DNA from: Acidobacteriota bacterium | Lineage (GTDB): Bacteria > Acidobacteriota > Terriglobia > UBA7540 | Direction of reading: 5' to 3' | Length of the DNA: 5,423 nucleotides | Assembly (NCBI GenBank): GCA_021828225.1 | Contig: JAKASH010000270.1 | Coordinates: 1-5,423 of the forward strand | Shown here: one piece after another, positions 1 through 5,254 of the stretch | Layout: each line of letters begins with the position of its first letter | Numbering within the stretch: the first letter of the stretch is position 1 | Program-made: the position numbers and the translations under genes | Notes under the pieces: model-generated | The model's input: only the letters and a program-made list of their open reading frames with translations | Databases searched by the model: none | Told to the model about the DNA's origin: nothing

Positions 1-254
1 GAAATGAGCCTCCGGTATCCCGAAGCCCTGTCCAGGCCGATAACTTCCTCAACGTCGGGATTGGCGTCCAGCAGGTCTTGAAAACGGGAATCAATCAAAA
101 CGGAAGTACGAAGGTCGGGCCGCCATTGTTTCAACAGCCTCAGGGCGGGAGTGAGCAAGACAATGTCACCAATCGAGCGCAAGCGAATGATCAGCAGGCG
201 CGACCCAGCGGGAAGCGAGGGCAGCAGGGAATTCGCCGGCTCGTGCTGGCTCAC
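1..254 (-). CDS. Glycosyltransferase family 9 (heptosyltransferase-type), N-terminal part, cut by the window edge
   Basis: The 84 visible residues carry the N-terminal signature of GT9 (ADP-heptose:LPS heptosyltransferase family): a first beta strand LLIIRLRSIGDIVLLTP at about residues 20-36, with the R-x-x-x-G-D glycine loop (IGD, residues 28-30), followed by a helix (ALRLLKQWRP) and a second strand (TSVLIDSRF) leading to NPDVEEVIGLDR. Family knowledge: these GT-B enzymes transfer heptose or related sugars to lipopolysaccharide core on the cytoplasmic face of the inner membrane. The exact sugar cannot be told from this fragment, and the C-terminal half with the donor site lies outside the window. 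I place the start at GTG 254-252 because GGAG (266-263) sits 8 bases upstream. A GTG at 260-258 would overlap the preceding TAG by one base but leaves only 2 bases to that GGAG. About 20 residues precede the first strand, slightly more than usual. The gene is tightly coupled to the zinc-ribbon gene just upstream. Confidence 0.82.
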   Translation of the reverse strand, partial: MSQHEPANSLLPSLPAGSRLLIIRLRSIGDIVLLTPALRLLKQWRPDLRTSVLIDSRFQDLLDANPDVEEVIGLDRASGYRRLI

Positions 255-259
255 CGGCA

Positions 260-433
260 CTACTCCGGATCAATCTTGGCTTCGTCCACAAGCATTACCG
301 GAATATCGTCCTGAATGGGATAGACGCGCCGGCACTGGCCGCACTTCAATCCCTGGCCGTCCGGCGTCAATGTGACAGGCGTTTTGCAAAGTGGGCAAAC
401 CAAAATATCCAACAATTCCTGGCTGACAGCCAT
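260..433 (-). CDS. UPF0434/Trm112-like small zinc-ribbon protein (YcaR family)
   Basis: Translating the minus strand from ATG 433-431 to TAG 262-260 gives 57 residues beginning MAVSQELLDILVCPLC and ending DEAKIDPE. The family hallmark is complete: CPLC (Cys13, Cys16) and CGQC (Cys31, Cys34) form a four-cysteine zinc knuckle, followed by the conserved RRVYPIQDDIPVMLVDEA segment (E. coli YcaR has FPLRDGIPVLLETEA). Length matches the family (about 60 residues). Eukaryotic and archaeal Trm112 activate methyltransferases; the role of the bacterial short form is not established to my knowledge. In E. coli the gene lies between lpxK and kdsB in a lipid A/Kdo cluster. Here it directly precedes a GT9 gene, which supports an envelope-linked role. 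The ribosome site is probably GGGGTG at 444-439, 5 bases before ATG. GH57 ends 99 bases upstream, so the gene may have its own promoter or be read through. Confidence 0.92.
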   Translation of the reverse strand: MAVSQELLDILVCPLCKTPVTLTPDGQGLKCGQCRRVYPIQDDIPVMLVDEAKIDPE

Positions 434-462
434 TCAATCACCCCAACTCAAAGATCTTTCTG

Positions 463-491
463 AATTTAGCAGACACTTCGAAGGAATTCAA
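463..491 (-). promoter_or_regulatory. Possible weak sigma-70-type promoter for the zinc-ribbon/GT9 genes
   Basis: In the 99-base gap after the GH57 stop, the minus strand has TTGAAT (491-486) as a -35-like hexamer, a 17-base spacer, and TAAATT (468-463) as a -10-like hexamer, each matching 4 of 6 consensus bases. Transcription would start about 25 bases upstream of the ATG at 433. The match is weak, and read-through from the GH57 gene is equally possible because no terminator hairpin with a T-run is visible in the gap. Confidence 0.3.
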
Positions 492-532
492 GCAAAGCCG
501 CTCATTGACGCTGCTGCGCAAATCGGCTCCCA

Positions 533-2647
533 TCACGCGCGTCGAATTTCAATTCCCAGCCAACGGCTCTCCGGGCTTGATGAGACGTTGACTTCCCATA
601 CAGTCAGAATGGCTGAACCCTGGTAAACAGTTTCAAAACCCGCCTCCGACTGTGAAACGGTCTTGATCGGGACAATCCACCAGCGGCACTCGGGCCGGGC
701 TTCGAGGACCAGCCTGATTCGCTGCCACTCATCCACCATTTCCAGCCGCGCAGCCGTGACCTCGCCGCTGAACTCGAGCGGATGTTTTTCGCCGGCGGCC
801 AGGAAGTAGCGATCCGGGGCATTCGGTGCCAAAAGGTTGAACACCAGTTCCATTCCCAACGCCAAAGGCGCTGGATTGGCTTGATCGCTCGAAATCAGCG
901 ACTGGCATTCAACATGTACACCAGCTTCGCTGGTTCTCGCGAAGAGAATTTTGCGCGCCTCAATATCCAGGCTGGCACCGCCGCATTCATATCTCGTCTG
1001 CCGAAAAAGCTCGACAGGGTTTGCGGACCGGCTTGTTGCAACCTCCCAGCCACCTGCTACCAGGGTATTTTCTTCCTGCAGATCGAGCCGCTCGAAATCC
1101 TTCCATTGTTTCGAGGGCGAAAAAAGATAAGTCCTGAAGCAGTGCCGTGGGTAGCGATCGTAACGCAGAAGTTCGCTGAGATCCGTTTTCTCGTCTGAGG
1201 ACAGTCCTTGACCGCTCTCGACCGCTGAGCGGATCTGGTGATGGTAGACCTCTGGCCGTCGCATCAGCGAATTGATGAGTTCCGTTGCGGCAGGCTTGAA
1301 GCGCAGACTTGATACTGTGCCACCATCCGACGGTTTCAGGATCATGCCGGCCTCCGGATGTGAAAACAGAACTTCTTTCTCGCTGTCCGCGTCGAAATCG
1401 CCCTGCAAGACTTGAATGGCACTTGTCCGGTCCGCACCATCGAGTTGGTCAAGTAGTGTTTCTGCCTGGATCAGGTTCTGCAACACCGCGCTGCGCAGGT
1501 GCGGCGCGTACAAGCCCCCGAACAGCCCGTGCCAGTAGCTGTCATTGCATTGCGCAGCGAGCAGGTGCGTCTTGGCTTGTTTGATAAGGCAGTGGCTCTC
1601 GCTATTTGTGGGAAGGCCGGCTTCAGTCTTGTGAAACCTTCGGCTGATCTCCAGCATCAACTTGTGAAGTTGATTTGATTCCGTGTATTTACTCAGGAAC
1701 CCTTGCCAGGTACCGCCGAGCAGGAATCGCCGGAAGCGCTCGCCGGAGGCCATGTGCTCAGTCTCTTCAAGGCACTGCTTGAACTCCTCGCAAGCCCGCA
1801 GAGGAAGGGCCCATTCCATCATTTCGGGGTAAGAAGCGGTCGGAAGATATACTCTGCCAAGAGGCTTGTGCCTGGCCATGAAGCTGGAAAGCGTTGTGGT
1901 TTCCAGCCATTCGCTTGCATTTTCGATGGCCTGGAAAAACCGTTCCAGCCAGCCTCTCTTGTAACAAAGCTCGTTAGTTCCCGGCCAGATTCCGAACTTT
2001 TCGGCATCGTCGCCAACCGCGTAAAGAACATTCGGCCGTCCGATTCCCCGCTGAAGAATGCTGATGCTTTCCTCCGGGTCATGGAAAGGAATGGTGTATC
2101 GCAGGCTTTTCAAACTGGGAACAAGATGAAGCTGGTCTCCCAAATCCTCGGTGAGATAGGGCCCGTGTAATTCCGCGGAGTCGACGCCGGCGGCAATAAA
2201 GTGAGTATCATCCAGGATGACGTACCGAACACCCGCTCGCGCCAATGGTCGAACCAGGTCCGGCCGCCAGACGCGTTCGGTCAGCCACGCTCCCTGAGGG
2301 GACACTCCAAAATGCTTCTGAAGATAGTCACTGAGCAGGGCGATCTGCGCGGCTTTGTCTGAGTCCGGAATTGATGCGAGAATCGGTTCGAAATAGCCTC
2401 CGCCCATCAATTCCACCTGGTCGCAAGCCGCCAACTCCTTGACCTCCTCGAAAAACTCAGGATGGTGCTTTTCGATCCATTCGAGCAGACATCCGGAAAA
2501 ATGCAGCCCGATCCGGATGCGGGGATGGCGAAGAAGGGTCTGGACAAACGGGCTGTAGGCTTTCCGGTAAGCCTCTTCGAAGACGTGATCGAAGTTGCCA
2601 ACGGGTTGGTGCGCGTGAACCACCATCGCTAGTGCAATCTTATTCAA
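533..2647 (-). CDS. Glycoside hydrolase family 57 4-alpha-glucanotransferase / alpha-amylase
   Basis: This 704-residue enzyme matches the Thermococcus litoralis 4-alpha-glucanotransferase (TLGT) type of GH57, slightly longer than TLGT (about 660). The five GH57 regions are visible in order: HAHQPVG (11-17), GGGYFEP (82-88), WLTERVW (121-127, predicted nucleophile Glu124, equivalent to TLGT Glu123), GDDAEKFGIWPGT (212-224, predicted acid/base Asp214) and YLPTASYPEMMEW (267-279). A central DUF1925-like region holds CNDSYWHGLFGGLYAPHLR (367-385), and a C-terminal DUF1926-like beta-rich region (about 400-700) contains YDRYPRHCFRTYLF (496-509). Known members move alpha-1,4-glucan segments between maltodextrins. 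With no signal peptide it should act in the cytoplasm, probably in glycogen or maltodextrin turnover; the split between transfer and hydrolysis cannot be read from sequence. The start is TTG at 2647-2645, with AGAGG (2659-2655) 7 bases upstream; the in-frame ATG at residue 8 would remove the conserved first strand. It is divergent from the M20 gene. Confidence 0.93.
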   Translation of the reverse strand: MNKIALAMVVHAHQPVGNFDHVFEEAYRKAYSPFVQTLLRHPRIRIGLHFSGCLLEWIEKHHPEFFEEVKELAACDQVELMGGGYFEPILASIPDSDKAAQIALLSDYLQKHFGVSPQGAWLTERVWRPDLVRPLARAGVRYVILDDTHFIAAGVDSAELHGPYLTEDLGDQLHLVPSLKSLRYTIPFHDPEESISILQRGIGRPNVLYAVGDDAEKFGIWPGTNELCYKRGWLERFFQAIENASEWLETTTLSSFMARHKPLGRVYLPTASYPEMMEWALPLRACEEFKQCLEETEHMASGERFRRFLLGGTWQGFLSKYTESNQLHKLMLEISRRFHKTEAGLPTNSESHCLIKQAKTHLLAAQCNDSYWHGLFGGLYAPHLRSAVLQNLIQAETLLDQLDGADRTSAIQVLQGDFDADSEKEVLFSHPEAGMILKPSDGGTVSSLRFKPAATELINSLMRRPEVYHHQIRSAVESGQGLSSDEKTDLSELLRYDRYPRHCFRTYLFSPSKQWKDFERLDLQEENTLVAGGWEVATSRSANPVELFRQTRYECGGASLDIEARKILFARTSEAGVHVECQSLISSDQANPAPLALGMELVFNLLAPNAPDRYFLAAGEKHPLEFSGEVTAARLEMVDEWQRIRLVLEARPECRWWIVPIKTVSQSEAGFETVYQGSAILTVWEVNVSSSPESRWLGIEIRRA

Positions 2648-2668
2648 CAGGCAACCTCTGCATGCTTT

Positions 2669-2693
2669 AAGGCCGCTCCTTAGTAGCGGCCTT
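2669..2693 (-). promoter_or_regulatory. Perfect 9-bp hairpin in the GH57 leader
   Basis: AAGGCCGCT (2669-2677) and AGCGGCCTT (2685-2693) are perfect reverse complements around a 7-base loop. On the minus strand the hairpin ends 9 bases before the GH57 ribosome site AGAGG (2659-2655). An AAGGAG sequence (2681-2676) lies partly in the loop and partly in the stem. Neither strand has a run of T right after it, so it is not a standard intrinsic terminator. It could be an mRNA-stabilising or translation-modulating leader structure, a DNA operator, or the remains of a terminator of a lost upstream gene. Confidence 0.55.
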
Positions 2694-2712
2694 CGCTCAG
2701 ACCGATGTAGCT

Positions 2713-2742
2713 AGGATAAAATGAAACACCGTTCACTGTCAC
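2713..2742 (-). promoter_or_regulatory. Candidate promoter for the GH57 gene
   Basis: On the minus strand GTGACA (2742-2737, 5 of 6 against TTGACA) is followed after 18 bases by TATCCT (2718-2713, 4 of 6 against TATAAT). Initiation near 2706 would give a leader of about 60 bases that includes the 2669-2693 hairpin. This is a consensus match only, and the segment also reads as a possible decayed coding frame, which competes with this interpretation. Confidence 0.3.
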
Positions 2743-2803
2743 GGGCAGGGTGGTTCTCACCGCTCTCCCGTTGAAGACCAACTTGAGGTTAAGAGGATAA
2801 AAT
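2713..2803 (+). repeat. Pair of 10-base direct repeats AGGATAAAAT in the divergent spacer
   Basis: AGGATAAAAT occurs at 2713-2722 and again at 2794-2803, 81 bases apart. The second copy overlaps the ribosome site and the first base of the TTG start of the M20 gene. The first is followed by an ATG (2721-2723) that opens only 17 codons to a TGA ending at 2774. The repeat could mark a duplicated translation-initiation region, two binding sites, or coincidence. Confidence 0.4.
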
Positions 2804-4002
2804 TGGAACTGCGCAAGCTTCTTGCCCACTGCCGAAGTGATCTGCCCTGCACGATGAATCTTATCCGCGAAGGCGTGGAGATTGAATCTCCCACCAATTC
2901 ACGCCCGGATATCGATCGCCTTGCGCGCTTTTTCGCGCGTGAGTTTCGGCGCCATCACGGGAAGGTGTCAATGCTCGATAACCCGGCTACCGGGCCCGGG
3001 CTGGTGGCGGAGTTTTGGGGAGCGCAACGCGTCGGCGCTTCCCGCCAGATGCCGTCTCGCCCGGACAAAGGAAAGAGCAAGCTACCAGACCCCCAGAAGC
3101 CGATTCTTCTCATCGGACACCTCGATACGGTCTGGCCCAAGGGGACGCTTGCTCGCATGCCCTTTCGGATTCGGGGCGGCCGCGCTTACGGTCCCGGCGT
3201 TCTGGACATGAAGTCAGGCATTGTGCTGGGTCTTGCAGCGATTCGATCTCTCCAGGCCCTTGGGATTGAGCCGTCGAGTTCTGTGCGTTTCTTCCTGAAC
3301 CCGGAAGAGGAAACCGGAAGCCAAACCTTTCGGCGTGAGATCGAAAGAGAAGCAAGAGGAGCCAGAGCCGTGCTGGTGCTTGAGCCTGCGGCGGAGGGTG
3401 GCGCGCTGAAAACGGCTCGCAAAGGAGTCGGCGAATTTTGCATCACCGTTCATGGGCGCTCGGCGCACGCGGGAATTAATCCCGGGGCCGGGATCAACGC
3501 GATTGGCGAGCTTGCCCGCCAGATTCTCCAGATTGAGAAACTGGCGGAGCCGCGACGCGGTCTCACACTGAACGTCGGGGTCATCGAAGGCGGGACTCGA
3601 ACGAATGTCGTTCCTGAACTCGCTCGTGCCACGATGGATGTCCGCATCTCGCGGCACGATGATCAGGCTCGCATTGAAAAGAGAATATTCGGCCTGAAAC
3701 CTGTCCATCCGGAAGCGCGGCTGGAGATCGAGGGCAGGATCAACCGCCCCCCGATGGAACGAGCCATGACGGCCGGCCTGTTCGGAAAGGCAAAGGCGCT
3801 GGCGGGACAGTTAGGCTTTGAAATCGCAGAGACGGCGACGGGAGGAGGCTCAGACGGCAATTTCTCTGCCGCACTTGGCATCCCCACCCTTGACGGTTTG
3901 GGAGGTGTGGGCGACGGCGCGCACGCGCTTCACGAGCACATCATCATCCGCGAACTTCCGCGCTGCACCACGCTCCTGGCGGCCCTGCTGGCAACACTCT
4001 GA
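2803..4002 (+). CDS. M20 family metallopeptidase, glutamate carboxypeptidase (CPG2) type
   Basis: This 399-residue protein follows the CPG2 pattern of M20 peptidases, which use two zinc ions to cleave C-terminal amino acids (often glutamate) from short peptides or N-acyl amino acids. Visible residues: GHLDTVWPKG with His106 and catalytic Asp108; YGPGVLDMKSG with bridging Asp135; LNPEEETGS with predicted base Glu169 and ligand Glu170; VLEPA with Glu194; and GDGAHALHEH with His374. The dimerisation domain (about 205-320) contains GRSAHAG, and the hallmark TGGGSDGNFSAALG lies at 346-359. A basic, proline-containing insert (about 74-98, MPSRPDKGKSKLPDPQ) lengthens the loop before the first metal strand. 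No signal peptide is seen, unlike secreted CPG2, so a cytoplasmic peptide or acyl-amino-acid hydrolase is likely; the substrate is unknown. The start is TTG 2803-2805, with AAGAGG (2791-2796) 6 bases upstream; no in-frame ATG lies between the upstream TGA (2722-2724) and it. It is transcribed alone, convergent with the HIT gene. Confidence 0.92.
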   Translation: MELRKLLAHCRSDLPCTMNLIREGVEIESPTNSRPDIDRLARFFAREFRRHHGKVSMLDNPATGPGLVAEFWGAQRVGASRQMPSRPDKGKSKLPDPQKPILLIGHLDTVWPKGTLARMPFRIRGGRAYGPGVLDMKSGIVLGLAAIRSLQALGIEPSSSVRFFLNPEEETGSQTFRREIEREARGARAVLVLEPAAEGGALKTARKGVGEFCITVHGRSAHAGINPGAGINAIGELARQILQIEKLAEPRRGLTLNVGVIEGGTRTNVVPELARATMDVRISRHDDQARIEKRIFGLKPVHPEARLEIEGRINRPPMERAMTAGLFGKAKALAGQLGFEIAETATGGGSDGNFSAALGIPTLDGLGGVGDGAHALHEHIIIRELPRCTTLLAALLATL

Positions 4003-4023
4003 CGCATTGGGGGCCGGGGGAAA

Positions 4024-4368
4024 TTATCCCGGCGGCCAGTGAAAAACGCGTCCACCCATCACGTGCAGATGCAGGTGATAGACAGTCTGTCCGGCCCATG
4101 GCCCGTTGTTGATGACGGTCCGATAACCTCTGGTTTCAAGATGCCGTTCCCGAGCCAGTTGGGCGACAACCGTGAAAAGGTGGCCTAGCAACTGTTCATC
4201 GTTGCTGCCGGCTTCCTTCAGTGAGGGCAGGTGCTTTCGGGGCATGACGAGCAGATGGACGGGGGCCTGAGGGCGGATATCTTCAATGGCCACGACCTGC
4301 TCGTCCTCATAAACGATCTTGGCCGGCTGCTGGCGCTCGATGATTTGACAAAAGATACAACTTTCCAT
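4024..4368 (-). CDS. HIT family protein (HinT-type purine nucleoside phosphoramidase)
   Basis: The 114-residue sequence is a full-length HIT protein of the HinT branch. It opens with CIFCQII (Cys4, Cys7, the CxxC pair that binds zinc in many bacterial members), followed by the VYEDEQVVAIEDIRPQAPVH strands, VMPRKHLPSL, and GYRTVINNGPWAGQTVYHLHLHVMGGR. The histidine triad is His98-x-His100-x-His102, with His100 as the expected nucleophile and His38 matching the fourth active-site histidine of human HINT1 (His51). The C-terminus HWPPG is typical. Family members hydrolyse adenosine phosphoramidates and aminoacyl- or lysyl-AMP in the cytoplasm; the physiological substrate is unknown here. The start is ATG 4368-4366 with CGGAG 5 bases upstream. 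It follows the rlpA-like gene by 25 bases, so it is probably co-transcribed. Its stop lies 21 bases from the stop of the convergent M20 gene. Confidence 0.95.
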   Translation of the reverse strand: MESCIFCQIIERQQPAKIVYEDEQVVAIEDIRPQAPVHLLVMPRKHLPSLKEAGSNDEQLLGHLFTVVAQLARERHLETRGYRTVINNGPWAGQTVYHLHLHVMGGRVFHWPPG

Positions 4369-4393
4369 CGGATCTCCGGAAATCCTCTCCCCT

Positions 4394-5113
4394 TTAATTG
4401 ATTCTTACGACAAAGGTTTGCGCTGCCAGTCTATCATGAATCAGCTGGTCTGCGAGTCTTTCCGCCTGCCCCTTGGTCCCTACCTGACCCACAAGGACCA
4501 GGTTAAACACTCCGTTGCCGTGATCTGCTGTCTTGATGATGACCGGCTGAAATCTCTTCTCTATGCGATGCTTGAGTCTTTCAGCATTGTCCCGATCCAG
4601 AAACGCCCCGATCTGAACTGAATAAACGCCCGCAGAAACGTCCGGGCCGACACTCAGGATGTGCAATCGCACCACAGCCGTTGAGGGCATGTGGAGAGCC
4701 TGGGCCGCTCCATACGAGAGGTCGATGATGCGTCCTTCGACAAAGGGGCCACGGTCGTTGATCCGTACAACCACACTCCGCCCATTCTCGAGATCGTGCA
4801 CTCTGACCCGCGTCCCGAAAGGCAGTGTCCGGTGCGCGGCCGTCATGGCATACATGTTATAGATTTCGCCGTCCGCTGTCCGCCGGCCGTTGTATGGACG
4901 GCCGTACCAGGACGCGATGCCTTCCTGGCCCTGGACAATTGGGGCCGGAGCAGAAGGATGTCCTCGCGCCGAGGGCACGCCCGACGGGGGCACAACAACC
5001 GGCGCCCGGTGATGGCAGCCGGTCCAGGAGAACGCCAGACCCACCAGAAGGGCCAGCCCGCCAAACCCTTTGAACGTCTCGAAGCGAGTTTTCCAGTTGA
5101 GCGCGTCGGCCAC
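4394..5113 (-). CDS. rlpA: RlpA-like lipoprotein: DPBB septal lytic transglycosylase with SPOR domain
   Basis: The 239-residue protein has the full RlpA layout. A basic N-terminus and hydrophobic segment (about 17-30) end in a lipobox-like SWTGC with Cys33 as the lipidation site; Trp at -3 is atypical. A proline-rich linker runs to about 63. The double-psi beta-barrel spans about 65-155, with [36 protein letters not shown] and [10 protein letters not shown]. Glu83, His94 and Asp120 have the same mutual spacing as Glu120, His131 and Asp157 of Pseudomonas aeruginosa RlpA, so the enzyme should be active. The SPOR domain (about 162-238, opening YSVQIGAF) would target it to denuded septal peptidoglycan. 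RlpA cleaves peptidoglycan strands lacking stem peptides; some relatives lack activity. The start is GTG 5113-5111, the only start codon after the upstream TGA, although its ribosome site is weak (GGA about 9 bases away). The HIT gene follows 25 bases downstream. Confidence 0.93.
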   Translation of the reverse strand: MADALNWKTRFETFKGFGGLALLVGLAFSWTGCHHRAPVVVPPSGVPSARGHPSAPAPIVQGQEGIASWYGRPYNGRRTADGEIYNMYAMTAAHRTLPFGTRVRVHDLENGRSVVVRINDRGPFVEGRIIDLSYGAAQALHMPSTAVVRLHILSVGPDVSAGVYSVQIGAFLDRDNAERLKHRIEKRFQPVIIKTADHGNGVFNLVLVGQVGTKGQAERLADQLIHDRLAAQTFVVRIN

Positions 5114-5180
5114 GATTTCAGATCCGGCTCGGTTCTTTCGTCAAGACTTCATCGTTCTGATTTCCGTTCGTCCTTGCGAT

Positions 5181-5209
5181 ATTCTAGCCAAGCCGATGCA
5201 CTGAGACAA
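5181..5209 (-). promoter_or_regulatory. Sigma-70-like promoter for the rlpA-HIT pair
   Basis: On the minus strand TTGTCT (5209-5204, 4 of 6) is separated by exactly 17 bases from TAGAAT (5186-5181, 5 of 6 against TATAAT). Transcription would begin near 5174, leaving a leader of about 60 bases before the GTG at 5113. Of the promoter-like pairs in the window this has the best -10 match combined with ideal spacing. The call rests on consensus similarity alone. Confidence 0.5.
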
Positions 5210-5218
5210 ACTATAATC

Positions 5219-5254
5219 GGCAAGTTGGCAATTTTACCGCAGGATTGCCTTGCC
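5219..5254. repeat. Two-part inverted repeat just upstream of the rlpA promoter
   Basis: GGCAAT-type arm TTGGCAAT (inner 5227-5232) pairs with ATTGCC (5244-5249), and outer GGCAA (5219-5223) pairs with TTGCC (5250-5254), with a 3-base bulge (5224-5226) on one side and an 11-base centre. It lies about 10 bases upstream of the -35 hexamer on the rlpA strand, a position suited to an activator or repressor site, but it could also be a hairpin in a longer transcript. No adjacent T-run marks it as a terminator. Confidence 0.4.

Noticed and set aside
78..626. Three small plus-strand open frames over the left edge (78-314, 151-375, 372-626)
   Set aside because: They are antisense to the GT9, zinc-ribbon and GH57 genes, which have clear family motifs on the minus strand.
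1703..2170. 155-codon plus-strand open frame inside GH57
   Set aside because: It lies entirely opposite the DUF1925/catalytic coding region of GH57 and shows no recognisable domain.
2669..2693. Hairpin considered as an intrinsic terminator
   Set aside because: Neither strand shows a T-run directly after the stem, and no supported gene ends into it apart from the speculative open frame.
3214..3708. 164-codon minus-strand open frame inside the M20 gene
   Set aside because: It is fully antisense to the catalytic and dimerisation regions of the peptidase, with low-complexity content and no family motif.
5212..5217. Perfect TATAAT on the plus strand
   Set aside because: There is no -35-like hexamer at a suitable distance upstream and no supported plus-strand gene downstream; a single hexamer in an AT-richer promoter region is expected by chance.
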